Shown piece after piece: positions 33,069 to 42,103 of a stretch of 64,000 bases of DNA. Each line of letters starts with the position of its first letter. The first letter of the stretch is position 1. The position numbers and the translations under genes were made by a program. Source of the DNA: DASXVX01 sp036504075 (GTDB lineage Bacteria > Bacillota > Sulfobacillia > Symbiobacteriales > Symbiobacteriaceae); NCBI GenBank assembly GCA_036504075.1, contig DASXVX010000078.1, positions 55,060 to 119,059 on the forward strand, written 5' to 3'. Below the pieces are notes generated by a model. The model saw nothing but the letters and a program-made list of their open reading frames with translations. It searched no databases and was not told where the DNA came from.

Positions 33069-34982
33069 GTGAACAAACCGACGAATCCGGCCCAGCGGCG
33101 GGCCAAAGTCCTCACCGGTATTGTCCTGGTGATTTTCATCGGCCTCGTCGCCCAACTGGGCAACCTGACGGTGCGCCAGACGGCGCAGTTCTCCCAGGCG
33201 GCAGAGGAGCAGCGGACCCGGGCGATTCCAGTATTCGCCCCACGGGGGATCATTTACGACCGTAATATGGAGCCCATGGTCAACAACCGGCCGGCCACAT
33301 CGGTCTTTCTGCGGTACCCGTACTACAAGCAAGCGGATGTAGTCGCGAAGCTGGCGGACATCCTCGGGCTGCCGCTCGCGGATGTCCAGAAGCAGGTGAC
33401 ACAGAAGCTGGCCCGGCAGGAGTACTACGAGCCGGTCCGGATCAAAGACGACATTACGCCGAAACAGTACGCCACCATTTTGGAGCGGAAGGCGGAACTG
33501 CCCGGCGCCGAAATGCAGGCGCAGCCGGTGCGGGTCTATCCCAACAAGGAACTGGCGGCACACATGCTTGGCTACGTGAACGAGATCGGCGAGGACGAGC
33601 TCCAGAAGCAGCAGACCAAAGGCTACATGGGCGGCGAGCTGGTCGGCCGGACGGGGCTGGAGGCATACTACCAGGACTACCTGCGCGGCAAGCCCGGGGT
33701 CCGGCTGGTGGAGATCAACAACGTCGGGCAGCCGCTCGGGGAACTGCAGGCTGCGGACCCGCAGCCGGGCAACAGCCTGGTGCTGACCGTGGACGCAAAG
33801 CTCCAGCGAGTGGCGGAGAAGGCCCTGGACTGGGACATGTGGCGCATCCGGAACACCATTATCGGCGATGGACCCTGGAAGCACGCCAAGGCGGGCGCCG
33901 TTGTGGTGATGGACGTCAAGTCCGGAGCTGTACTAGCCATGGCGAGCCATCCGTCGTTTGACCCGAACATGTTTGCCCGGGGCATCACCGAGACGGAACT
34001 GAAGAAGCTTCAGGACCCGGTGCTCACGCCCGAAGTGAACCGGGCCGTCCAGACGGCGTACCAGCCCGGCTCAACCTGGAAGATGATGACCTCGGCGGCG
34101 GCCCTGACCAACGGCGTCATCGGGCCGAACGACAAGCTTTTCTGCAGCGGCGTTTATGACAAGGCCGGCAATCCGAAAGACTGGCAGCCCGGCGGCCACG
34201 GCTGGGTCGACACGGCCGGGGCGCTGCAAAACTCCTGCGACATCTATTACTACGAAATGGGCTACCGCCTGGGCATCGACCGGCTGGTGGCCGAGGCCCA
34301 GCAGTTTGGCTTCGGCACCAAGACCGGCATCGACCTCGGCGGGGAGAACCCGGGACTCCTCCCGGACGCCAAGAACCGACTGGAAATCTGGGACAACGAG
34401 CGGAAGGATCCCTGGGGCGTCGGGCACACGGTCTCCGCGGCCATCGGACAGATTGTGCAGGCGACGCCACTCCAGCTGGTCCGCTACGTCGCGACGCTGG
34501 GCAACCAGGGCAAGGTGATGAAGCCGTACCTGGTTCAGAAAGTGATCGATGCCCAGGGGAATACCGTCAAGGACTTTGCACCGCAGCAGACCGGCCAGGT
34601 GAAAATCGCACCGGAGTATCTGGCAGCCATCCTTCAGGGGATGCACCAGGTGGACACGCCCGGTGGCACGTCTGACTTCGCGATCTACCCGCTTCCGGGC
34701 ATCAAGACCGGCGGCAAAACCGGCTCGGCTGAGTACCCGCCGTGGGATGACTATGGGTTCTACGTCAACCTCGTCCCCCTGGACAACCCGCAGATTGCCG
34801 TTGCTGTGGCGATTGAGCAAGGTGAGCACGGCTCCAACACGTCGGCGGTGGCAAGAGCGATTGAAGCGGCGTTCTTCAACCTGAAGCTCCCCACTTATGA
34901 CCCGGCAAACATTCCCAAGGAGTTCCCGGACGACATGGCCGGCCTCCGCCGAAAGTACAACGTAGTCGGCAACGGCCAGTAG
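33069..34982 (+). CDS. mrdA: Penicillin-binding protein 2 (elongasome transpeptidase)
   Basis: PBP2 is the class B transpeptidase that works with RodA in side-wall synthesis. I start at GTG 33069 behind AGAAGGGGA (637 residues), since the sequence before it lacks support. One N-terminal membrane helix (VLTGIVLVIFIGLVAQLGNL) is followed by the dimerisation domain (APRGIIYDRN) and the transpeptidase with Ser335 in GSTWK, SCD as the second motif, and K550 in KTGSAEY. Confidence 0.95.
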   Translation: MNKPTNPAQRRAKVLTGIVLVIFIGLVAQLGNLTVRQTAQFSQAAEEQRTRAIPVFAPRGIIYDRNMEPMVNNRPATSVFLRYPYYKQADVVAKLADILGLPLADVQKQVTQKLARQEYYEPVRIKDDITPKQYATILERKAELPGAEMQAQPVRVYPNKELAAHMLGYVNEIGEDELQKQQTKGYMGGELVGRTGLEAYYQDYLRGKPGVRLVEINNVGQPLGELQAADPQPGNSLVLTVDAKLQRVAEKALDWDMWRIRNTIIGDGPWKHAKAGAVVVMDVKSGAVLAMASHPSFDPNMFARGITETELKKLQDPVLTPEVNRAVQTAYQPGSTWKMMTSAAALTNGVIGPNDKLFCSGVYDKAGNPKDWQPGGHGWVDTAGALQNSCDIYYYEMGYRLGIDRLVAEAQQFGFGTKTGIDLGGENPGLLPDAKNRLEIWDNERKDPWGVGHTVSAAIGQIVQATPLQLVRYVATLGNQGKVMKPYLVQKVIDAQGNTVKDFAPQQTGQVKIAPEYLAAILQGMHQVDTPGGTSDFAIYPLPGIKTGGKTGSAEYPPWDDYGFYVNLVPLDNPQIAVAVAIEQGEHGSNTSAVARAIEAAFFNLKLPTYDPANIPKEFPDDMAGLRRKYNVVGNGQ

Positions 34983-35108
34983 CCTTGCCCGGCGCGGAAC
35001 CGCGGTTTTGGCGACATTTTTTGTAAATCCCAGCAGGAGATAGCCCACGCCGGGAGAATTCATCTGAGAGGGAAAACCATTCCGGTTGCAGGGTCGTGAA
35101 AGAATTTC

Positions 35109-35762
35109 ATGCGTCAAGACATTGTGATTCGCGGGACTACGAAGACGGGCCTGGTGATTGTACTTCCTGACGACATGGAATTTGGGAAGCTGATGGGGCG
35201 CCTGCGCGAGAAGCTGGCCAACGGTGCAAAGTTCTTCCAGGGGGCCGAAGTTACCATTCACGTGGGCAGTCGGGTACTGTCCGAGGAAGAGCGGGTGACA
35301 GTGGCCGGCGTTTTAGGAGAGGCCAACATGACTCTCCGCGGCATTCACCAGGGTGGTGACCCGTTCGGGGAGGCGCACGCAGCGCGCACCCAACCGGTAG
35401 CGGCGGCCTTGCAGCCCGAGCTTCAGACGGCACTGGTGGTTAACCGCACACTTCGCTCCGGGCAAAGCGTTCGCCACGAAGGCGATGTCATCGTTCTGGG
35501 CGATGTCAATCCCGGCGCCGAAGTTGTGGCCAGCGGGCACATTGTGGTTATGGGTGCGCTCCGGGGTGTCGCACACGCCGGTTGCACCGGTAACACGGCA
35601 GCACTGGTAGCTGCCAGCAAGCTCCGCCCTACACAGTTGCGCATCGCTCACGTAATCGGACGCGCTCCGGACATTCAGGAGGACCTGCAACCGATTCCGG
35701 AAGTTGCCAGGGTGCAAGACGGAATGATTGTGGTCGAAACGCCGACAGAGTCTAAACGTTAG
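35109..35762 (+). CDS. minC: Septum site-determining protein MinC
   Basis: MinC blocks FtsZ assembly away from midcell. The 217-residue protein has a less conserved N-terminal domain (MRQDIVIRGTTKTGLVIVLPDD) and the beta-helix C-terminal domain with RTLRSGQSVRHEGDVIVLGDVNPGAEVVASGHIVVMG, where MinD binds. The ATG at 35109 has only a weak ribosome site. minD follows 42 bp later. Confidence 0.95.
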   Translation: MRQDIVIRGTTKTGLVIVLPDDMEFGKLMGRLREKLANGAKFFQGAEVTIHVGSRVLSEEERVTVAGVLGEANMTLRGIHQGGDPFGEAHAARTQPVAAALQPELQTALVVNRTLRSGQSVRHEGDVIVLGDVNPGAEVVASGHIVVMGALRGVAHAGCTGNTAALVAASKLRPTQLRIAHVIGRAPDIQEDLQPIPEVARVQDGMIVVETPTESKR

Positions 35763-35804
35763 GCGTGAGCGCCGGCAAGCGGTGGGCGCGAAGGAGGAAC
35801 GTGA

Positions 35805-36611
35805 ATGGGTCAGATCATCGTTGTTACCTCTGGGAAAGGCGGGGTCGGCAAGACTACGACCGTGGCCAACCTGGGTACTGCGCTGGCGCAGATCGGTAAC
35901 AAAGTCTGCTTGGTAGACGCAGACATCGGATTGCGGAACCTCGACGTCGTCATGGGCTTGGAAAACCGCATCGTCTACGACCTGGTGGACGTCATTGAAG
36001 GGCACGCCCGGCTGAAGCAGGCGCTCATCAAGGACAAGCGGATGGACACGCTCTATCTGCTGGCGGCCGCCCAGACTCGGGAGAAGAAAGACGTCACCCC
36101 GCAGCAAATGGCGGAACTGACGGAGCAGCTTTCCCGAGAGTTCGACTTCGTCGTTCTGGACTGTCCGGCAGGTATTGAAGACGGCTTCAAGAACGCCATC
36201 GCCGGCGCCCAGAAGGCGGTCATTATCTGCAACCCCGAGGTCTCCTCCGTCCGTGACGCCGACCGTGTCATTGGCCTGTGGGACGCTCAGGCTGAGAACA
36301 AGAGTCCGGCCATGCTGATTGTCAACCGGGTCCGGCCGAAGATGGTCGCCCGCGGAGACATGTTGGAAATCGACGACATGCTGGAAATGCTGGCCGTGGA
36401 CCTCCTGGGCATCGTGCCGGAAGACGAGCACATCATCGTTTCGACCAACCGGGGCGAACCTGCGGTATACCATCGGGAGAGCAAGGCTGGTGCGGCGTTC
36501 CAAAACATTGCCCGCCGGCTCATGGGCGAGCAGGTGCCGATCATGCAGTTGGAAACAGACGACGGCATCTGGGCCAAGTTCAAGCGAATTGTCGGCCTCA
36601 GCAGGGGCTAG
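35805..36611 (+). CDS. minD: Septum site-determining ATPase MinD
   Basis: MinD is a deviant-Walker ATPase that dimerises on the membrane and recruits MinC. The 268-residue protein has GKGGVGKT with signature Lys11 and Lys16, the switch DADIGLRNLDVVMG, LDCPAGIE, and a C-terminal amphipathic membrane anchor (WAKFKRIVGL). The ATG follows GAAGGAGGAACGTGA. Confidence 0.98.
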   Translation: MGQIIVVTSGKGGVGKTTTVANLGTALAQIGNKVCLVDADIGLRNLDVVMGLENRIVYDLVDVIEGHARLKQALIKDKRMDTLYLLAAAQTREKKDVTPQQMAELTEQLSREFDFVVLDCPAGIEDGFKNAIAGAQKAVIICNPEVSSVRDADRVIGLWDAQAENKSPAMLIVNRVRPKMVARGDMLEIDDMLEMLAVDLLGIVPEDEHIIVSTNRGEPAVYHRESKAGAAFQNIARRLMGEQVPIMQLETDDGIWAKFKRIVGLSRG

Positions 36612-36626
36612 AAAGGGGGGCGTGCC

Positions 36627-36902
36627 TTGCTGGACCTCATCGCGAAAGTTTTCGGTCGTGAGTCTGCCAGCGCCGATATCGCCAGGGAGCGGTTGCGGCT
36701 GGTCCTGGTTCATGACCGGACCAACGTCTCGCCCCAGTTCCTGGAGGCCCTCAAAGAGGAACTGATCGGCGTGATCTCCCGCTACATGGAGATCGACGAA
36801 GAGAATATCGAAGTGGCCCTTCAGAGCAGCGAGCATCAGGTGGCGCTGGTCGCCAACATTCCCGTCCGCCGCATGAAGCGGGCGGCCGTCGCGGAGCGCT
36901 AA
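36627..36902 (+). CDS. minE: Cell division topological factor MinE
   Basis: MinE stimulates MinD and drives Min oscillation. The protein has 91 residues. The MinD-contact part has RERLRLVLVHDRTNVSPQFLEALKEEL, then the dimer domain. Start is TTG 36627 behind AAAGGGGGG. A MinE rather than a DivIVA-linked MinJ points to an oscillating Min system. Confidence 0.95.
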   Translation: MLDLIAKVFGRESASADIARERLRLVLVHDRTNVSPQFLEALKEELIGVISRYMEIDEENIEVALQSSEHQVALVANIPVRRMKRAAVAER

Positions 36903-36921
36903 CTGGAAGACCTGGCAACGA

Positions 36922-36960
36922 GAAACCACCGGGGTTTTCCGGTGGTTTCTTCTTGTTTTA
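36922..36960 (+). terminator. Rho-independent terminator after minE
   Basis: Stem GAAACCACCGG/CCGGTGGTTTC with a 6-base loop, then TTCTTGTTTTA. Confidence 0.92.
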
Positions 36961-36986
36961 CCGCATTTCCAGAGGTGTGGACTGTG

Positions 36987-36992
36987 TATAAT
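36987..36992 (+). promoter_or_regulatory. -10 box of rodA
   Basis: A perfect TATAAT lies 50 bp before rodA, after the minE terminator. No good -35 is seen at 16-18 bp. Confidence 0.5.
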
Positions 36993-37041
36993 GAAATAGT
37001 ACGCTGTAATTTAAGCATCTGTAAGAGAAGGGGTTTGGGAC

Positions 37042-38178
37042 GTGAATTTCGATGCACGCCTGCTCCGTCACATCGATAAACTGCTGGTCTTAATCATGTT
37101 CGCGCTCATCGTCTTCGGCGTGATCGTCGTATCCAGCGCGGCCCGCGGGTATGTGGGGCCCGACAAGGCAATGCCGTTTGTGAACAGGCAGGTGTTGGCG
37201 GCCGGCATCGGCCTATTCTTAATTCTGATTGCGCTCGTCTTTGACTACACCGAATTCGGGCGAATGACCTGGATCATATACGGCTTGAACGTATTCTTGC
37301 TGGCCGTGGTGTTGGTGCTCGGCAAGGCGACGAACGGCGCTGTATCGTGGATTCGCATCGGTGGCTTTCAGTTTCAGCCCAGCGAGTTCGGCAAAGTGAT
37401 GCTCATCCTGACACTGGGCCAGCAGTTGAGCCGGATGGACCGCATCGACCGACTGCTGGACCTGGTTGCGCCGGCCCTGCATGTGTTGCCGCTAATGGCG
37501 CTGGTCCTGGTGCAGAACGACCTGGGCACGACGCTGGTTTTCGTCGTGATCACGGCGGTCATGCTCTACATGGCCGGTTTCCCGGGCTGGAAAATGCTCG
37601 CCATCGGCGTTCCGCCCCTTGCGGCGGTTGGGGGCTGGCTGTATGCCCACCTGCGGTGGGGTGTTTCCATGTGGCCACTGCAGCCGCACCAAATCAAGCG
37701 ACTGGTGACGTTCGTAAACCCGAACGCCGATCCGCTGGACTCGGGATGGCAGGTGCTGCAGTCCCGCATCTCCATCGGGTCCGGCGGGCTGCTGGGGCAG
37801 GGGCTGTATCACGGAACGCAGAACCAACTGGGCTTTCTGCCGGAACAGCACACGGATTTCATTTTCTCGGTGGTCGGGGAGGAACTGGGCTTTGCCGGCG
37901 GGATCTTGCTGATCGTGCTCTTCCTGGTGCTGCTGTGGCGGATCATGGCCATCGCCGGAACGGCCAAGGACGGATACGGGGCGCTGATCGCAACCGGTGT
38001 CGCGGGGATGATCGGGTTCCACGTACTGGAGAGCCTTGGCATGACCATGGGTGTCATGCCCATGACCGGGATTCCCCTTCCGTTCATCTCGTACGGTGGT
38101 TCAGCGATGATGGCGGACATGCTGGCCGTCGGGCTGGTGCTGAACGTCGGGATGCGACGACAGAAGATCATGTTCTGA
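37042..38178 (+). CDS. rodA: RodA/FtsW/SpoVE-family peptidoglycan glycosyltransferase
   Basis: SEDS proteins polymerise lipid II. This 378-residue integral membrane protein has about ten helices. Family signatures are WIRIGGFQFQPSEFGKVMLIL, LGTTLVFVVI, GLLGQGLYHGTQNQLGFLPEQHTDFIFSVVGEELGF and GIPLPFISYGGSAM. Its place after minCDE and near the PBP2 gene favours RodA over FtsW. GTG start behind GAAGGGG. Confidence 0.94.
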   Translation: MNFDARLLRHIDKLLVLIMFALIVFGVIVVSSAARGYVGPDKAMPFVNRQVLAAGIGLFLILIALVFDYTEFGRMTWIIYGLNVFLLAVVLVLGKATNGAVSWIRIGGFQFQPSEFGKVMLILTLGQQLSRMDRIDRLLDLVAPALHVLPLMALVLVQNDLGTTLVFVVITAVMLYMAGFPGWKMLAIGVPPLAAVGGWLYAHLRWGVSMWPLQPHQIKRLVTFVNPNADPLDSGWQVLQSRISIGSGGLLGQGLYHGTQNQLGFLPEQHTDFIFSVVGEELGFAGGILLIVLFLVLLWRIMAIAGTAKDGYGALIATGVAGMIGFHVLESLGMTMGVMPMTGIPLPFISYGGSAMMADMLAVGLVLNVGMRRQKIMF

Positions 38179-38198
38179 TGCATATGTAGGCTTGCCAT

Positions 38199-38238
38199 AC
38201 GCCCGTGCGGGTTAGCCGTGCGGGCGTTATGTTTTCGG
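38199..38238 (+). terminator. Terminator after rodA
   Basis: ACGCCCG/CGGGCGT stem with an imperfect inner part (CGG/CCG) and a TATGTTTTC tail. Confidence 0.7.
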
Positions 38239-38420
38239 TTGGGTCTGGTCTGGTCTGGCATGACGTGGCCTTATCGGTTTATGCACTCCACCGTGGGATT
38301 TGATTACGTCTTCTTTGACGGCATGATACAGGACGGGAGCGTTCACCTTCTCCGTATGGACTTGAGCCGAGTCGCTCACCTGGTCATCAGTGAGCGTTCA
38401 GAATGGAGGGACTTGGACCC

Positions 38421-38996
38421 ATGAAGAAGATGCTAGTGTTGATCGGACTCTTAGCGGTGCTTCTCACAGCTTGTTCGAGTCCGTCGCATTCTCCCGAACC
38501 CTCCTCACCTCCGTCGAATCCGACCCCTCCCCCGGTGCAGCCGCCGTCCAACCCATTAGAACGGCTCCCCGTCGCGAAGTATGTGACTCTCCAGCTTTCA
38601 AACGATTGGACCGCGTCACTTGGCACCGCCCCTGAGTCCTCCAATTGGGAGTATAAGGACGGGCAATGGAACTGCGGAGCGGTTGCGTTTAAGTGGGAGA
38701 CGGGTACTCGAACACTGGCAGATCTTGATCCTACAGGGTCCTCTTCACCTCTGGCCCGCAGGCTGACCGTGCGAGGCGACACGAGAGCTTACCCTGGCCT
38801 TCTTGTACAGGGGGGCGAGGGAACGGGGATCGGGAGTTCTGGCTTCTGGTCCCTTTACGTGGGAGGGTCTGAGGCATGGGTAAGGGTGACTTGTGGTGGG
38901 CCGGTAGGAGCCGATACCTATGCCAAGATGAAGGGCATCATCGAACCGCTGCTGGAGAGCACGAAAGTGACTAACTTGGGAGAACCGGTGGAGTGA
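38421..38996 (+). CDS. Putative lipoprotein of unknown function
   Basis: I start at ATG 38421 (191 residues), with GGAGGG about 10 bases upstream. A lipoprotein signal is clear (MKKMLVLIGLLAVLLTAC), followed by a Ser/Pro-rich linker typical of surface lipoproteins. The rest (about 50-191) has no motif I know; two Trp-rich strands (NDWTASLG, SNWEYKDGQWNCG) suggest a beta fold. The upstream 240 bp after rodA hold its terminator and no clear gene. Confidence 0.75.
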   Translation: MKKMLVLIGLLAVLLTACSSPSHSPEPSSPPSNPTPPPVQPPSNPLERLPVAKYVTLQLSNDWTASLGTAPESSNWEYKDGQWNCGAVAFKWETGTRTLADLDPTGSSSPLARRLTVRGDTRAYPGLLVQGGEGTGIGSSGFWSLYVGGSEAWVRVTCGGPVGADTYAKMKGIIEPLLESTKVTNLGEPVE

Positions 38997-39025
38997 TGAT
39001 GTCGCCGACAGCGCTCGTTTACCAC

Positions 39026-40311
39026 CCCAGCAGCGCGAGTTACTCTGCGAGTGAATTTCGTTTCGAACAGGAATGACGCCGCTTCCGTTTATCCTAGTAG
39101 ATGATCTGTGCGAAGGAGCGGGAGACTGAGTGAAACAGGTGTACATCCTGCGTACGAATGAAGAGGACGGGGTGCTGCTGGACGCCCTGCTGGCGGAAGG
39201 TCCCGCGAACGATGAGGACCCCTCAAACCCCACCTGCCCGCGTTGCGGGTCGGACACCATGCTGGTCTACCTGTGGGACGACGACGAGTACGCGATTCTG
39301 ACCGACCGGGTGGGTACCGAGCCCGATGACGAGATTGAGACCGATGAGTGGTTCCTGACCTGCCAGAATGCCAACTGCACCTACGAAGAAGCCGTCGAGC
39401 GTGTACTGAACCCCGCCGGGGCGATCCTGTTTGATCCTGAGTGGATTTTCCATCAGCTCGACGAGACCTATGCCCTCTACAGCCGAAGCTTGCCGGGCAT
39501 GGAAGAACTGGTCGCCGCGCTCCAGGAGCGGATCAAACAGATCCGGACCCACAATGTGGCGGCGCTGCTATTCGAAGCGCGCTGGCAGTCCGAGGCCGCA
39601 CTTACCGACGCACGCGAGTGGCTCGCCAGGTTAGCGCCCAATGCGGAGATTGTCTTTGACTATGACGACAAGCCTACCGAGGCCCAGGTCGTGGCCGTCA
39701 CGGAGGACGGCGCACTGCTACTGACGAAAGCGGGGGAAATGCTGGCGGCGCCGCTCCGCGTGATGACCCGGGACCAGGTCCGTCTCAAGAAAGATAAGCC
39801 GGAGCCGGTCGACCTGAATCCCGATCCCGACCGCTTGATCGACCTCTCCGGTTTTGGCCAATACGTCGTGGTACGGGGCCAGCGACTCGAGCATAAGCAC
39901 GTGGACCGGCTGGGCCAGTTCCACGTAGGCTGCCGGAACGCCGAATCGGCGGCGATCCTGGGCCTCGAGCAGGTTGTCGAGGGGTATTGGGAAGGCCGGT
40001 TCCGCCGGTCCGATATCGAAGCCCACTACGACGCCAGGGTGACGGTACAGGTCAAGGGCTACTGGCTCCGGCTCAACGGCCGGACATGGCAGCGCAAGCT
40101 ACCCTGGGTGACCACATCCAACCCGGAGATCGCTGCAGCGCTGGGCCTGGCCAAAATGCCGGAGTGGCACACCGAAGGCGCCCCGACTCCCACTGTCTCG
40201 GTTCCCCGGTATTCGGGCGTCATCACGTGGGAGCAGGTCGAGGAGCAGGGCGAAGAGCGCACCTACCACTGGCCGCTGCCCACCGCACCGGAAGATCCGA
40301 GCGGGGCGTGA
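39026..40311 (+). repeat. Direct duplication, copy 1
   Basis: A unit of about 1.28 kb, made of about 100 bp of leader plus a whole gene, recurs at 40521-41802 with high identity. Homology stops right after the stop codons. Confidence 0.9.
39130..40311 (+). CDS. Zinc-ribbon protein of unknown function, paralogue 1
   Basis: This is a soluble acidic protein of 393 residues. CPRCG (near 37) and CQNANC (near 79) make a likely zinc ribbon. A helical region follows (ALQERIKQIRTHNVAALLFEARW), then a part with Trp and Tyr strands and a WEQVEEQGEERTYHW end. I do not recognise the family. Its neighbour at 40624 is a close copy. The GTG at 39130 has GGAGAC upstream; TGA in ACTGAGTG just before prevents an earlier start. 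Confidence 0.75.
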   Translation: MKQVYILRTNEEDGVLLDALLAEGPANDEDPSNPTCPRCGSDTMLVYLWDDDEYAILTDRVGTEPDDEIETDEWFLTCQNANCTYEEAVERVLNPAGAILFDPEWIFHQLDETYALYSRSLPGMEELVAALQERIKQIRTHNVAALLFEARWQSEAALTDAREWLARLAPNAEIVFDYDDKPTEAQVVAVTEDGALLLTKAGEMLAAPLRVMTRDQVRLKKDKPEPVDLNPDPDRLIDLSGFGQYVVVRGQRLEHKHVDRLGQFHVGCRNAESAAILGLEQVVEGYWEGRFRRSDIEAHYDARVTVQVKGYWLRLNGRTWQRKLPWVTTSNPEIAAALGLAKMPEWHTEGAPTPTVSVPRYSGVITWEQVEEQGEERTYHWPLPTAPEDPSGA

Positions 40312-40398
40312 CACCTGAAACGGTCTCAGGGATGGGGCATCTACATCGGGCCACCGACCTGACGGGACGACCGCTCATTTCTCCGGTGACCGATTGTC

Positions 40399-40432
40399 AT
40401 AACGGAGCAGGGCGAATTGCCTGCTCCGTTAT
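40399..40432 (+). terminator. Stem-loop between the two paralogues
   Basis: A 13-bp perfect stem ATAACGGAGCAGG/CCTGCTCCGTTAT with an 8-base loop, no T run. The rest of the 312-bp gap (40312-40623) holds the repeated leader and no other gene. Confidence 0.55.
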
Positions 40433-40520
40433 GCGTCTCACACCTCGTACTTCCGGGCCAGAGACCGCTTAATATGGCAGGCGAACCGACGGGCGCCGTC
40501 GGCGGTGCCTTTCCGACCGA

Positions 40521-41802
40521 CCCAGCAGCGCGATTTACTCTCCAAGCGAATTTCGTTTCGAACAGAATGACGCCGCTTCCGTTTATCCTAGTAGATGATC
40601 TGTGCGAAGGAGCGGGAGACTGGGTGAAACAGGTGTACATCCTGCGGACGAATGAAGAGGACGGGGTGCTGCTGGACGCCCTGCTGGCGGAAGGTCCCGC
40701 GAACGATGAGGACCCCGCCAACCCTACCTGCCCGCGCTGCGGGTCGGACACCATGCTGGTCTATCTGTGGGACGACGACGAGTACGCGATTCTGACCGAC
40801 CGGGTGGGTACCGAGCCCGATGACGAGATTGAGACCGATGAGTGGTTCCTGACCTGCCAGAATGCCAACTGCACCTACGAAGAAGCCGTCGAGCGGGTAC
40901 TGAACCCCACCGGGCCGATCCTGTTTGATCCTGAGTGGATTTTCCATCAGCTCGACGAGGCCTATGCCCTATACAGCCGAAACTTGCCGGGCATGGAAAG
41001 GCTGATCGCCGCGCTCCAGGAGCGGATCAAACGGATCCGGACCCGCAATGTGGCGGCGCTGCTGAGCGAAGCGCGCTGGCGGGTCGAAGGCCAGCTTACC
41101 GACGCGCGGGAGTGGCTCGCCAGGTTAGCGCCCAATGCGGAGATTGTCCTTAACTACGACGACAAGCGCACCGAGGCCCGTGTCCTGGCCGTCACGGATG
41201 ACGGCGCACTGGTACTGACGAAAGCGGGGGAAATGCTGGCGGCGCCGCTTCGTCTGCTGACCCGGGACCAGGTCGGTCTCAAGGAAGAAGATGAGCAGGA
41301 GCCGTTCGACCGGGATCCCGACTGCTTGATAGACTGCTCCGGTTTTGGCCAATACGTCGTGGTACGGGGCCAGCGACTGGAGCATCAGTACGTGGACCGG
41401 CTGGGCCAGTTCCACGTAGGCTGCCGGAACGCCGAATCGGCGGCGATCCTGGGCCTCGATAAGGTTGTCGAGGGGTATTGGGAAGGCCGGTTCCGCCGGT
41501 CCGATATCGAGGCCCACTACGACGCCAGGGTAACGGTGCGGGTCAACGGTCACTGGCTCTGGCTCGACGGCCGGACCGGGCAGCGCAAGCTGCCCTGGGT
41601 GACCACATCCGACCCGGAGATTGCTGCAGCGCTGGGCCTGAAGAAAATGCCGGAGTGGCACTACGAAGGCGCTCCGACTCCCACCGTCTCGGTTCCCCGG
41701 TATTCGGGCGTCCTCACGTGGGAGCAGGTCGAGGAGCAGGGCGAAGAGCGCACCTACCACTGGCCGCTGCCCTCCGCACCGGAAGATCCGACCGGGGCGT
41801 GA
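40521..41802 (+). repeat. Direct duplication, copy 2
   Basis: Second copy of the leader-plus-gene unit at 39026-40311. A one-base deletion in the leader (ACAGGAATG to ACAGAATG) and a TGA to TGG change open the frame upstream of the true start. Confidence 0.9.
40624..41802 (+). CDS. Zinc-ribbon protein of unknown function, paralogue 2
   Basis: By alignment with the first copy, the start is GTG 40624 (392 residues); the frame is open to 40417 only because the upstream stop was lost. The first about 110 residues, including both Cys pairs, are almost the same in the two copies. Differences gather in the middle (for example LSEARWRVEGQ against LFEARWQSEAA, and around residue 235-245). This pattern suggests the zinc-ribbon part is under stronger constraint or has undergone gene conversion. 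Function unknown. Confidence 0.75.
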   Translation: MKQVYILRTNEEDGVLLDALLAEGPANDEDPANPTCPRCGSDTMLVYLWDDDEYAILTDRVGTEPDDEIETDEWFLTCQNANCTYEEAVERVLNPTGPILFDPEWIFHQLDEAYALYSRNLPGMERLIAALQERIKRIRTRNVAALLSEARWRVEGQLTDAREWLARLAPNAEIVLNYDDKRTEARVLAVTDDGALVLTKAGEMLAAPLRLLTRDQVGLKEEDEQEPFDRDPDCLIDCSGFGQYVVVRGQRLEHQYVDRLGQFHVGCRNAESAAILGLDKVVEGYWEGRFRRSDIEAHYDARVTVRVNGHWLWLDGRTGQRKLPWVTTSDPEIAAALGLKKMPEWHYEGAPTPTVSVPRYSGVLTWEQVEEQGEERTYHWPLPSAPEDPTGA

Positions 41803-41830
41803 GTCCCGGAAGGCTCTCACGTGTCCACCC

Positions 41831-42103
41831 TCACCCCCCGGCGAAGGGTGGCAGGAACATGACCACGTCGCCGTCGACCAGGGCTCGCTCCCAGCCCCCG
41901 GCCAGGTCCAGCAACTGATCGTCCAGCACGACCTGGAAGGCCCCGCTGAACTTGCCCTCCTGGAACGCCACAGCCCCGAAGGTCGGGTAGTCCCGGGCGA
42001 GGATGCGCAGCAGCCCGTCCGCCGTGGTACCGGCCGGAAGCGTAACCGCGAGGGCGGGGAGGAGGTCAGCCAGGGCGCCCATGCTCACCACCTGCACGAT
42101 CAC
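41831..42103 (-). CDS. MoaD/ThiS-family small sulfur-carrier-like protein
   Basis: This 90-residue beta-grasp protein ends in PPFAGG; the terminal Gly-Gly is needed for thiocarboxylate formation in MoaD. Conserved ALVDGDVVMFLPP is present. The GTG start at 42103 overlaps the AOR stop (GTGA), so translation is coupled. Such fused or adjacent MoaD proteins are common beside AOR genes and probably help make their tungsto- or molybdopterin. A longer form running into the AOR gene is rejected. Confidence 0.88.
   Translation of the reverse strand: MIVQVVSMGALADLLPALAVTLPAGTTADGLLRILARDYPTFGAVAFQEGKFSGAFQVVLDDQLLDLAGGWERALVDGDVVMFLPPFAGG

Noticed and set aside
40417..40623. N-terminal extension of the second zinc-ribbon paralogue
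   Set aside because: It is the duplicated leader opened by a one-base deletion and loss of TGA; the first copy starts at the GTG.
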